Part shown: positions 21,931-28,232 of the stretch, one piece after another | Position numbering within the stretch: position 1 is the first letter of the stretch | How the letters are laid out: every line of letters begins with the position of its first letter | IMG/VR virus record: IMGVR_UViG_3300025896_000008 | Coordinates: 1 to 40,174 of that record | Length of the DNA: 40,174 nucleotides | Reading direction: 5' to 3' (one strand) | Source of the DNA: a virus | Translations under genes and position numbers: made by a program | The notes under the pieces: model-generated | The model's database searches: none | The model's input: the letters and a program-made list of their open reading frames with translations, nothing else | What the model was told of the DNA's origin: nothing

Positions 21931-22869
21931 ATGACCAAACGACGCAGAGCCCAGATGATGGCTATTGCCAAAGCGTTGCAGGAAGCGGCAGACGGCAGGG
22001 GGCTTCGTCTGAGTGACGTTTGGAGCGATTGGCTCTTCATTACGGAAGCATCGCTACGGATGATGCCAGTCCACGCTCAATCGCTCCATGACACAGGGGA
22101 GATCGCGCAAGACCCGCCAGAGATCGCTGAAGATTGGCAGTGGATACAGGGCAAGTACGCAGATGATTTCCAGCACCTTTGCGATGCCTACTCCCTACTA
22201 CTTGAGACTGCGGCCCCGATTGGGAGTGAGCCGCCCGAAATCTACGATCTACTTGGCCCGCTCTACATGGAGGTAGGCAACCCAAGTATCAGTGCTGGCC
22301 AGTTTTTTACCCCGTGGGAGATGTGCGTGACGATCGCAAAGACGATAATGGCGGATGCCCCTGCGTTGGTATATCAACGGATGGAGCGAGCGTTGCAGCA
22401 CGATCCGATGCACGCGATGATGATGGGAGAGCGGACGGGCTGGATCACACCGGAGATCGGTGAGTATGTGGCAAAGCATATGCTACCGAAGGTGATGGAT
22501 CACTACGATCCTGTGTGCGTCCATGACCCTTGTGTCGGTAGTGGTGGGATGCTACTGGCCGCAGCATCAGAGTTCCCGACATGGATGGTGGCAATGGGGC
22601 TTGTGCTTTTTTACGGCCAAGACATCTCGCTGGATTGCACACGGATGGCACAGATCAACATGATGCTGTTCGGCCTGAACGGCTGGGGCTTGCGGTTTAC
22701 CACGGCGATGGCTCATCTACGGGAAAGCCCGTTGGCCAAGCGATTCCGAGAAGAGGTTCCGCCGACAGCACCAGAGCCAATGATTGCGAGCGTATCGGCA
22801 TGCCCTACCGATACGATGTATCCAGATATTGAGATCGGCGCACAAGGTGCGCTTTTTAACCTACACTAA
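21931..22869 (+). CDS. HsdM-like N6-methylase-fold protein lacking the catalytic NPPY motif
   Basis: A 312-residue protein with the SAM-binding half of an HsdM-type (type I, gamma-class) adenine methylase: QFFTP (residues 124-128, motif X), HDPCVGSGGMLLAA (198-211, motif I) and YGQDI...NMMLFGLNG (228-251, motifs II-III). After motif III the chain should show the catalytic (N/D)PP(Y/F), but none is found; instead it ends with a polar, Pro-rich tail (EEVPPTAPEPMIAS). It may bind SAM without methylating DNA, act with a partner, or be a reduced form of the family. It lies next to the resolvase gene and 3 kb from a complete methyltransferase. Upstream GGGAGGG is the ribosome site. Confidence 0.75.
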   Translation: MTKRRRAQMMAIAKALQEAADGRGLRLSDVWSDWLFITEASLRMMPVHAQSLHDTGEIAQDPPEIAEDWQWIQGKYADDFQHLCDAYSLLLETAAPIGSEPPEIYDLLGPLYMEVGNPSISAGQFFTPWEMCVTIAKTIMADAPALVYQRMERALQHDPMHAMMMGERTGWITPEIGEYVAKHMLPKVMDHYDPVCVHDPCVGSGGMLLAAASEFPTWMVAMGLVLFYGQDISLDCTRMAQINMMLFGLNGWGLRFTTAMAHLRESPLAKRFREEVPPTAPEPMIASVSACPTDTMYPDIEIGAQGALFNLH

Positions 22870-22909
22870 CACACAACCATTAAGGATTACTTAACAGTTC
22901 AAAAAGTAG

Positions 22910-23428
22910 ATGAAGAACCCAAATATGCTTATAGCACTTGAACCACTGCGAGATAGAAGAGAACGGAACGGGAAGAAGGGCGACCGCCCCGAACCGGAGC
23001 GCGTACTGATAGGGATAGACCCCGGGACGAGATGCGGGATAGCATGGAAGGTGGGGCGCAGCGCGATGCAAGTAGCGACAAAGGGCTTGCTGGATACGAT
23101 GGCGTTACTCACCAAGATCGTACAAGGACATGGGGCGGCACGGGTCAAGATATGGGTTGAGGATGCACGGATGAATCGCCCCGTTTTTGATCGGGGTGTA
23201 TCACGTCAAGCGATGCAGCGAATCGCCCAGAACGTTGGGAGTGTCAAGCGCGACACCGACCTACTGGAGCAGCACTGCAAGACGCTGGGGATCAGCCCCA
23301 TGATGGTGCGCCCGACAACGGCCAAGTGGACACCCGCTATGATGCGAGCCGCCACAGGTATCACCAAGCCGTGCAGCCAACACGCACGCGACGCCGCCAA
23401 GCTCATCGCAGGGAGGGGTGGGAGATGA
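22910..23428 (+). CDS. RuvC-like Holliday junction resolvase
   Basis: A 172-residue nuclease of the RNase H/RuvC fold, acting on branched DNA in recombination and packaging. Catalytic residues are visible: Asp37 in LIGIDPGTRCGIAW, Glu84 in IWVEDAR, and the C-terminal pair His158/Asp161 in SQHARDAAKLI. QNVGSVKRD (residues 108-116) is also a RuvC-like segment. It is preceded by a small inverted repeat (TTAAG-N5-CTTAA at 22880). Its last 25 codons are duplicated at 24637, and its own end (after IAG) differs from that copy, as if the gene end was re-formed at a recombination join. It overlaps the next start (ATGA). Confidence 0.85.
   Translation: MKNPNMLIALEPLRDRRERNGKKGDRPEPERVLIGIDPGTRCGIAWKVGRSAMQVATKGLLDTMALLTKIVQGHGAARVKIWVEDARMNRPVFDRGVSRQAMQRIAQNVGSVKRDTDLLEQHCKTLGISPMMVRPTTAKWTPAMMRAATGITKPCSQHARDAAKLIAGRGGR
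23339..23414 (+). repeat. Resolvase 3' end, first copy of a direct repeat
   Basis: Bases 23339-23413 (25 codons, Met144 to Gly168 of the resolvase) recur at 24637-24711. The first 50 bases are identical; the remaining five differences are all third-base, synonymous changes. Confidence 0.95.
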
Positions 23429-23467
23429 ACGCTTTTAACTGGACGATAGACGCACTCTTGCAGGGAG

Positions 23468-23875
23468 TTGATCCCCGCCGAAGAGGTTCGGGGATATTGG
23501 GAGAGATACATCACAAACAAGCCAGAGATGAACGAGAAGCAGGCCGTATCCGATGCCACCGATTGCGTGGCTTTTCTCAAGGTGGCGATGCAGGAGATAT
23601 TCCACGGCGACAACACCGACGATGACCTTGTGGTCACCATCATCGCCGATAAAAACGAATCCTCCATCAGGGTCGAGTTAGGAGGGAAGCGCACGTATGC
23701 AAAGGATAGCAAGTGCGTGGAGTTTGAGCGAGGTTCACGCGTCGGGAAGATCGCGATAGATGGGATTGAGTTCGCCCTCGATGGCTACCTAAGCGATGAG
23801 GGCGTGTGGAGCAAGGAGATAGATCGAGCAGTTGCTGAGAGGAAGAAGCAACGGGACAAAAGAAGGGGTGGGTAA
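23468..23875 (+). CDS. Accessory protein, apparently frameshifted near its start
   Basis: The main frame (135 residues from TTG at 23468, or 115 from the ATG at 23528) gives a plausible protein: ELIPAEEVRGYWERYITNKP, SDATDCVAFLKVAMQEIFHG, then beta-rich and basic parts (EFERGSRVGKIAIDGIEFAL, AERKKQRDKRR). There is no good start in this frame, whereas an ATG at 23425, in an ATGA overlap with the resolvase, opens another frame reading MNAFNWTIDALLQ. Removing one G from GGG at 23464 would join them into NWTIDALLQELIPAEEVRGY. So the gene is probably broken by a single-base insertion or an assembly error, or uses a +1 shift. Function unknown. Confidence 0.6.
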   Translation: MIPAEEVRGYWERYITNKPEMNEKQAVSDATDCVAFLKVAMQEIFHGDNTDDDLVVTIIADKNESSIRVELGGKRTYAKDSKCVEFERGSRVGKIAIDGIEFALDGYLSDEGVWSKEIDRAVAERKKQRDKRRGG

Positions 23876-23883
23876 CGAGAGTC

Positions 23884-23902
23884 GTTAACCTTTGGGGTTA
23901 AC
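23884..23902. promoter_or_regulatory. Inverted repeat GTTAACC-TTTGG-GGTTAAC
   Basis: Perfect 7-bp arms around 5 bases, 9 bp after the preceding stop. A second pairing, CCCCCT with AGGGG, follows just before the start at 23946. It may be an operator or a leader hairpin controlling the Ala/Trp-repeat gene. Confidence 0.45.
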
Positions 23903-23945
23903 GCCAACCCCCTCGAAATCAGGGGAACTAACAACAGGATCAATC

Positions 23946-24617
23946 ATGAGCAAGAGCATGACACACTGGAGTGACAAGTTTACAGGGACAGCTTGCGACG
24001 CAGGTATCAAAGAAGCACGTCAGTACGAGACGTTCGCCGATTGGTGGGCGGGGGGAGAGAACGGGGAGTATATGATACGCGCACTATATGAGATAGGATA
24101 TGACGACCAACGCGCGCTACGCCTATTAGCGGTTCGATTTGTACGCGAGACTACACTCAGTGATGGTCGGACAGTGTGGGACTTGCTGGAGGATGAGCGT
24201 AGCAGGGAAGCGGTGATAGTAGCAGAGCGGTACGTCAACGGGGAGGCATCGGGGGATAGACTGACGGAGGTATGGACAGCAGCACGAGAAGTGGCAGCGA
24301 AAGCGGGGCGGACAGTGGGAGAGGGAGCGGAAGCGATAGCGTGGGCGGCACAGGCAGCGAAAGCGGCAACGGGGGCGGTATGGACAGAGGTATGGACAGC
24401 GCCATGGGCAGCGGCGTTGGGAGCGGCATGGGCATCGGCATCGGCAGCGGCATGGACAGCGGCAGGGACACGGGCATGGACAGCGGCATGGACAGCGGCA
24501 TGGGCATCGGCATGGACAGCGACAGCGGCTCAACACGCCGCTATAATCCGGGAGATGATCCCTGCATCAGAGATCGAGCCATTGGTCAATCAGTACATAG
24601 AGCCAGCCCTATTATGA
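23946..24617 (+). CDS. Accessory protein with Ala/Trp-rich repeat region
   Basis: About 223 residues from the ATG at 23946 (the longer frame from 23892 has no ribosome site). The N-terminal part (CDAGIKEARQYETFADWWAG, EYMIRALYEIGYDDQRALRL) and the segment VWDLLEDERSREAVIVAERY...NGEASGD match a common phage/immunity-type family recalled as having a short helical domain followed by Ala-rich repeats. Residues about 110-205 are a low-complexity helix of A-A-W-T-A type blocks, encoded by short DNA repeats. The tail (AAIIREMIPASEIEPLVNQY) is normal sequence. Role unknown; the cassette position between the duplicated resolvase ends marks it as acquired. Confidence 0.65.
   Translation: MSKSMTHWSDKFTGTACDAGIKEARQYETFADWWAGGENGEYMIRALYEIGYDDQRALRLLAVRFVRETTLSDGRTVWDLLEDERSREAVIVAERYVNGEASGDRLTEVWTAAREVAAKAGRTVGEGAEAIAWAAQAAKAATGAVWTEVWTAPWAAALGAAWASASAAAWTAAGTRAWTAAWTAAWASAWTATAAQHAAIIREMIPASEIEPLVNQYIEPALL
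24272..24535 (+). repeat. Low-complexity repeat within the Ala/Trp gene
   Basis: Short, imperfect units of the type GGCATGGACAGC and GGCATGGGCATC recur through this stretch, so all three forward frames stay open over much of it. Such arrays can expand or contract by slippage, so length variation between isolates is expected. Confidence 0.7.
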
Positions 24618-24636
24618 CCAAACAGGGGATCGCAGC

Positions 24637-24712
24637 ATGATGCGAGCCGCCACAGGTATCACCAAGCCGTGCAGCCAACACGCACGGGATGCCGCAAAAC
24701 TAATCGCAGGGA
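24637..24712 (+). repeat. Resolvase 3' end, second copy of the direct repeat
   Basis: Partner of 23339-23414; the two copies flank a 1.2 kb accessory cassette holding the frameshifted gene and the Ala/Trp-repeat gene. Confidence 0.95.
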
Positions 24713-24717
24713 AATAG
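24637..24717 (+). pseudogene. Remnant: 3' end of a second resolvase gene
   Basis: A 26-codon frame (MMRAATGITKPCSQHARDAA then KLIAGK) repeats the last 25 residues of the RuvC-like resolvase exactly, ending in Lys and stop. Differences from the resident copy are five synonymous third-base changes, so it descended from a working resolvase gene rather than from a recent local copy. It lacks the catalytic Asp and Glu and cannot act alone. Confidence 0.8.
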
Positions 24718-24719
24718 TT

Positions 24720-25289
24720 ATGAGTGCTTTTTTTCAGAAACCTAACGTTCGGTTTATCGAGATACCAGCGACCGGCCCGCCGTACAAGCTGCGTGTCCTC
24801 GTTGGTGAGAGGATCGTGGGCCACGCGGAGATGGAGATGTGTGAGGGCGGCAACTGGAGCGCGTTGGTTCGGTATTACGACCACGCTGACCAGTACGACG
24901 ACGAGGAAGCGGAGTTTGACGGCTACGATGAGGCACGAGAGTGGGTTGAGGGCTGGTTCCGCGAGCGATGGGATGTAACGTGGTTGGCGTTGTGCGGGGA
25001 GCCTATGGAGCAAGCCACTGTATCCCTCACTCTCAACCCGCTGCTCATCATGCAGACGGATGACAGCAGCGTTAGCTGCGGCTCACCGGATAACGTCATC
25101 GGCTCGGTCGTCCGTGCGAAAGGGCGTTATCTATGCCTCTACGAGTATGCGGGTGAGGAAATCTTCGCGACCAAAAAAACAGCGATAGAGGTGCCAGTCT
25201 GGTTTGAAGAGGTTCATAGCGAGATGCTGGTGAAACTGATGACCAAAAACGTAATCGCCTTCGACATGACCACAGGAGAAACGCCATGA
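24720..25289 (+). CDS. Protein of unknown function
   Basis: About 189 residues from the ATG at 24720; the open frame upstream runs through the resolvase remnant and is not a likely start. It is beta-rich with an acidic middle: NVRFIEIPATGPPYKLRVLV, NWSALVRYYDHADQYDDEEA, then RAKGRYLCLYEYAGEEIF and a final AIEVPVWFEEV. No family recognised. Its stop overlaps the next start (ATGA). It begins 3 nt after the remnant stop, so it was probably the original gene downstream of the second resolvase. Confidence 0.6.
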   Translation: MSAFFQKPNVRFIEIPATGPPYKLRVLVGERIVGHAEMEMCEGGNWSALVRYYDHADQYDDEEAEFDGYDEAREWVEGWFRERWDVTWLALCGEPMEQATVSLTLNPLLIMQTDDSSVSCGSPDNVIGSVVRAKGRYLCLYEYAGEEIFATKKTAIEVPVWFEEVHSEMLVKLMTKNVIAFDMTTGETP

Positions 25290-25516
25290 CACCAGAGCCA
25301 AGGATTGAAGACTATCTGCCGTATATGCTGGACGCGGACGACCGGATGCTGATAGACGAGATGGAAGCTGTTGGCTGCCTATCTCGCCAAGATGTGGCGG
25401 ACTGGCCGCCCTTCTCCGCTCCTTTGAGTGGGAGCATCGGTACTGTCCAAAGACATGGATACGCCCAACACCGCAACCGAGTATGTCACTGGATCAGAAG
25501 ATCGAGATATGGTTAG
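25286..25516 (+). CDS. N-terminal part of an apparently frameshifted gene
   Basis: The start is coupled by ATGA to the preceding gene, giving a natural-looking N-terminus (TPEPRIEDYLPYMLDADDRM, then AVGCLSRQDVADW). After about residue 39 the frame continues as a Ser/Arg-rich tail unlike a domain, whereas the -1 frame from about 25402 reads LAALLRSFEWEHRYCPKTWI and continues into the 25483 frame. A single missing base near 25402 would restore one protein of about 180 residues. See the next entry. Confidence 0.5.
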   Translation: MTPEPRIEDYLPYMLDADDRMLIDEMEAVGCLSRQDVADWPPFSAPLSGSIGTVQRHGYAQHRNRVCHWIRRSRYG

Positions 25517-25827
25517 AATGGGGCTATACAGGGGTAAGCTCAAAGACGATGCTGTCAGTGCTAACGGGGAAGAATATCCTCCCTGAATCAGAGTATTCGC
25601 ACCCGTTAGACTGGGCCGATTTCCGCCGTTGCTATTTGCTGGTAGAAGCGATTCCCGAGCTACGCGCCAGCATAGACAAGATGGCCGAGGTGTCCAGCGA
25701 ATGGGCGATAATCGTTGGTGATTGGGACAAGCTAACCGAGACGCTACTTAGGGGGATAGAGAGCGGTGAGGTTTCTGAGCCTTTCCCTATCGCACAAGGT
25801 GGGGAATGGGATACGCCTTTAACATAA
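25483..25827 (+). CDS. C-terminal part of an apparently frameshifted gene
   Basis: The open frame from the ATG at 25483 gives 114 residues with a recognisable pattern: MSLDQKIEIWLEWGYTGVSS, HPLDWADFRRCYLLVEAIPE, and WAIIVGDWDKLTETLLRGIE. This matches a helical phage protein family recalled as having the phrase H-P-x-D-x-x-D-F-x-R-C-x-x-L-(L/V)-E-(A/x)-(I/V)-P-E. The same frame is open upstream and reads sensibly back to about 25402, which is why the true gene probably starts at 25286. If 25483 is used, there is no Shine-Dalgarno site before it. Function unknown. Confidence 0.55.
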   Translation: MSLDQKIEIWLEWGYTGVSSKTMLSVLTGKNILPESEYSHPLDWADFRRCYLLVEAIPELRASIDKMAEVSSEWAIIVGDWDKLTETLLRGIESGEVSEPFPIAQGGEWDTPLT

Positions 25828-25840
25828 AGCACACCTATAC

Positions 25841-26587
25841 ATGGAGTTATACCATGGGGATTGCTTGGAGATTATGCCAAGCCTACCCAACGGATCGGTA
25901 GATATGATTCTTGCCGATTTACCTTATGGGGTCACGGCAAACAGCTGGGATGTCTTGATCCCGATGGACGCGCTATGGGAGGAATACCGACGCACCATAA
26001 AGCCCAACGGGGCGATAGTGCTTACAGCAACCCAGCCGTTTGCCAGCGATCTTGTGATGGCTGCGAGAGACCTTTTTCGATATGATCTGGTCTGGGAGAA
26101 GAGCAAGGCAACAAACTTTTTGCAAGCGAATGATAGGCCACTGAGATCGCACGAGACGGTTCTACTCTTTTGCAAGAGCAAGCCGAGATACTACCCACAA
26201 AAGAGTTTCGGTCACTCTTCAAGCGAACGCCAGTGTCTACCGGGCAGGCTGTCGGATAACTATCGAAAGTTCGGTAACGCTGGGATGTCCGGTTCCGCCG
26301 ATGGCAGCCGCTACCCCCGATCCGTCTTCGGGTTTGCGCACGACACTAACACCATACACCCAACGCAAAAGCCCGTGGCTCTCATGGAGTATCTGATCCG
26401 TACCTACACCACAGAGGGTGATGTTGTGCTGGATAACTGCATGGGATCGGGGACTACGGGTGTTGCAGCTGTTCGGTGTGGGCGGGACTTTATCGGCATC
26501 GAGATAGACGCAAACTACTTTGACACCGCATCAAAACGGATAGCGAAAGAAAGGAGTACTGCGGAATCGAGACTGTCTTTTGCATAG
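25841..26587 (+). CDS. DNA methyltransferase, beta class
   Basis: A 248-residue SAM-dependent DNA methylase (adenine-N6 or cytosine-N4). The order of motifs is that of the beta class: the catalytic motif IV ADLPYG (residues 25-30, DLPY instead of DPPY) first, then HPTQKPVALMEYL, then the SAM-binding VVLDNCMGSGTTG near residue 195-205, and GIEID further on. Length is usual for small phage and type II enzymes. No partner endonuclease is seen, so it probably protects the phage DNA from host restriction or changes gene expression. Leucine in the motif is a known natural variant. Confidence 0.85.
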   Translation: MELYHGDCLEIMPSLPNGSVDMILADLPYGVTANSWDVLIPMDALWEEYRRTIKPNGAIVLTATQPFASDLVMAARDLFRYDLVWEKSKATNFLQANDRPLRSHETVLLFCKSKPRYYPQKSFGHSSSERQCLPGRLSDNYRKFGNAGMSGSADGSRYPRSVFGFAHDTNTIHPTQKPVALMEYLIRTYTTEGDVVLDNCMGSGTTGVAAVRCGRDFIGIEIDANYFDTASKRIAKERSTAESRLSFA

Positions 26588-26646
26588 GCTACCTACCAAC
26601 GCATCAGGGTCAACGACAAGTCACTCACCCTCATCCATCTCTGACA

Positions 26647-26940
26647 ATGCGTCATCGCTCGATCAAAGCTCCTAGCGTACCCATCCCTTCGGACTGTGTT
26701 GTCGGTGCAAAGATCGCCCTATCGGAGGGGCGTGGGTTGATACTTGCGGTTAGTCAATCCCATATCCTATGCGCTATGATATGGGGGGTGAACGCCGAGG
26801 TTTTAGGCTATCAGATCGCCCGTTGGGACACACGCCAAGAACCCGTCTGGCAGTGTGTCCGTGGCGGCTGGCATCTCTATCGCACCTCGGCGGAGAGGCA
26901 TCTATCACAGCTTATTGAGGTAGAGGAAAAAAAGGCTTGA
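26647..26940 (+). CDS. Small protein of unknown function
   Basis: A 97-residue product with a mixed strand and helix pattern (IKAPSVPIPSDCVVGAKIAL, LILAVSQSHILCAMIWGV, ARWDTRQEPVWQCVRGGWH). There are three cysteines but no clear CxxC. No family recognised. It ends the accessory block; the next unit begins with a long hairpin and the endolysin. Confidence 0.5.
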   Translation: MRHRSIKAPSVPIPSDCVVGAKIALSEGRGLILAVSQSHILCAMIWGVNAEVLGYQIARWDTRQEPVWQCVRGGWHLYRTSAERHLSQLIEVEEKKA

Positions 26941-26978
26941 CTACTCCACTGCGAGACGTTATGATTGTGTAGGCGATT

Positions 26979-27035
26979 CGATGGGGTGCAAAAGGCATCA
27001 TCGGATCGCCATCCTCTTTTCTTTTGCCCCCATCG
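26979..27035 (+). other. Long hairpin in front of the lysis genes
   Basis: CGATGGGGTGCAAAAG (26979-26994) pairs with CTTTTGCCCCCATCG (27021-27035) with one bulged base, loop about 26 nt. Inside, GCGAT and GATCGC-like segments could pair alternatively. It lies between the end of the accessory genes and the endolysin start (27072), where it may act as a terminator, processing site or control element for lysis timing. No clean U-tract follows. Confidence 0.5.
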
Positions 27036-27071
27036 TTTCGCCACCACACACAGTCTATATCGGAGGCAGCA

Positions 27072-27464
27072 ATGCCAGTCCAGACGTTTTCTCTTGCTGC
27101 CGATGGCGATAAGCATATCGGTAAGCACTTCAAGGTGAAGGAGTTCGCGTGCCGCGATGGCTCTGATCTGATTCTGATCTCTACCGAGACGGTAGAGCTT
27201 CTGGATAAGGTCAGGGAGTACTACAACGCGCCCGTCACGATCAATAGCGGCTACCGGACACCGGAGTATAACCGACGGATCAACGGGGCGAAGCACTCGC
27301 AGCACTGTAAAGGCACAGCGGCTGACTTCGTTGTGAATGGGTTGGCCCCACAGAAGGTGCAGGCCGACATCCGTGCTGGGCGCATCTTCGGCCCACACAG
27401 GGGCGGACTTGGGAGCTACCCCAACTTCACCCATCTGGACACAGGGCCAAAGCGGGAGTGGTGA
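27072..27464 (+). CDS. Endolysin, peptidase M15 family
   Basis: A 130-residue zinc peptidase that should cleave the peptide bridges of peptidoglycan at lysis. Start at 27072 is fixed by GGAGG 5-6 nt upstream (the open frame extends to 27024). Family motifs: INSGYRTPEYNRRI (residues 57-70), then S-x-H-x-x-G-x-A-x-D as SQHCKGTAAD (Ser76, His78, Asp85), and HLD (His121, Asp123). His78, Asp85 and His121 are the expected zinc ligands, matching the M15A-3/D-Ala-D-Ala carboxypeptidase-like group. No signal peptide or cell-wall binding domain, so it needs the holin to reach the wall. Its stop overlaps the next tiny membrane gene. Confidence 0.9.
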   Translation: MPVQTFSLAADGDKHIGKHFKVKEFACRDGSDLILISTETVELLDKVREYYNAPVTINSGYRTPEYNRRINGAKHSQHCKGTAADFVVNGLAPQKVQADIRAGRIFGPHRGGLGSYPNFTHLDTGPKREW

Positions 27465-27562
27465 TGACCACCGAGCGATTCATCAACCTTCTGGCGGTTA
27501 TCGCGATGCTCCTGTTCTATGCTATCGTGATCTGCTCGGTACTCTTCGGTTGGGGTCGCTGA
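27464..27562 (+). CDS. Tiny membrane protein of the lysis cassette
   Basis: A 32-residue peptide starting in a TGATG overlap with the endolysin stop and ending in another TGATG overlap with the next gene. It is almost entirely one hydrophobic helix (INLLAVIAMLLFYAIVICSV). Its place between endolysin and holin genes suggests a lysis-related membrane peptide such as an antiholin or second holin; the sequence alone cannot tell. Confidence 0.65.
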   Translation: MTTERFINLLAVIAMLLFYAIVICSVLFGWGR

Positions 27563-27792
27563 TGGTGACATCGCTCTATGCGGCTATCGTCGAGCAAGCG
27601 GTGTACGGTATGGGAGAAGATGCCCTCAAAGCGATTGATCGCTTATCATCTCCTACTGGGGGCGTGTTCGTTTTCAGCGTCGTCATATCCGCTGTAGAGG
27701 TAGGTGCGGAGTTGCGACTACGGTTGCTCCACCTCAACCTCTGGGGAGGGATCGGCAAGAGTGGTGCGCTGTACGCAGTCAACCTGAACTGA
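27562..27792 (+). CDS. Small lysis-cassette protein
   Basis: A 76-residue product, start at 27562 in a TGATG overlap. It has a helix with GEDALKAIDRL, a mildly hydrophobic middle (GGVFVFSVVISAVEVGAEL) and a Leu-rich, Asn/Trp end. No enzyme motif. The overlap chain endolysin, tiny peptide, this gene and then the holin-like gene argues for a shared lysis role. The long open frame starting at 27337 lies inside the endolysin and is not credible. Confidence 0.5.
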   Translation: MVTSLYAAIVEQAVYGMGEDALKAIDRLSSPTGGVFVFSVVISAVEVGAELRLRLLHLNLWGGIGKSGALYAVNLN

Positions 27793-27793
27793 C

Positions 27794-28189
27794 ATGAATC
27801 ACGACCCCGAGAGATACTGGACTCCAATCGAAGAGGCTGCACTTAGGCCGCCGGAAGCGATTCAGATCCCGCCAGCCCAACCCCCAGCGTTTCCGTCACT
27901 CACCGAGATAAAGAGTGACCCTGTCGGTGATTGGGAGGTGAAGCTATCCCTATGGGACGAGATACAGGCAGCGTTAAAGATCATTGACCTATTACAGACA
28001 ATCAGAGGGTTCAATATGGGTAACTGGAAGACGACGACTGGAGCGATAATCGCTGGTTTGGCCACGGTGATACAGGCGCTTGGGATCGTAGAGATACCAC
28101 CGGAAGTGCAGACGGGGATCATCTCTGTCGCGCTTTTTGTGGTCGGGCTGTTCGCGAAGGACGCAACGACAGGGAGTGAGAAGAAGTGA
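27794..28189 (+). CDS. Holin, possibly with two start sites
   Basis: A 131-residue product whose C-terminal 57 residues (from Met75, ATG at 28016) match a common small phage holin: NWKTTTGAIIAGLATVIQAL, IPPEVQTGIISVALFVVGLF and a KDA-type cytoplasmic tail. Two transmembrane segments are visible. The extra N-terminal 74 residues are Pro-rich and then amphipathic (WDEIQAALKIIDLLQTI), unusual for a holin. Both an extended form (from 27794) and a short form (from 28016) are possible, the arrangement used by dual-start holin/antiholin pairs, though no ribosome site was identified at 28016. Role: timed opening of the inner membrane for the endolysin. Confidence 0.65.
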   Translation: MNHDPERYWTPIEEAALRPPEAIQIPPAQPPAFPSLTEIKSDPVGDWEVKLSLWDEIQAALKIIDLLQTIRGFNMGNWKTTTGAIIAGLATVIQALGIVEIPPEVQTGIISVALFVVGLFAKDATTGSEKK

Positions 28190-28232
28190 TGCAAGAGGTT
28201 TTCAAGCTCTCTGCACTGATGGTCACGGGGGA

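Noticed and set aside
24272-24640. Gly/Ser/Met-rich frame (MDSGMDSGM type) across the repeat.
   Set aside because: It is a by-product of repeats with a period divisible by three; the Ala/Trp frame has natural ends on both sides.
24637-24717. The 26-codon frame as a functional small gene.
   Set aside because: It matches only the last helix of the resolvase and lacks catalytic residues; a recombination stub explains it better.
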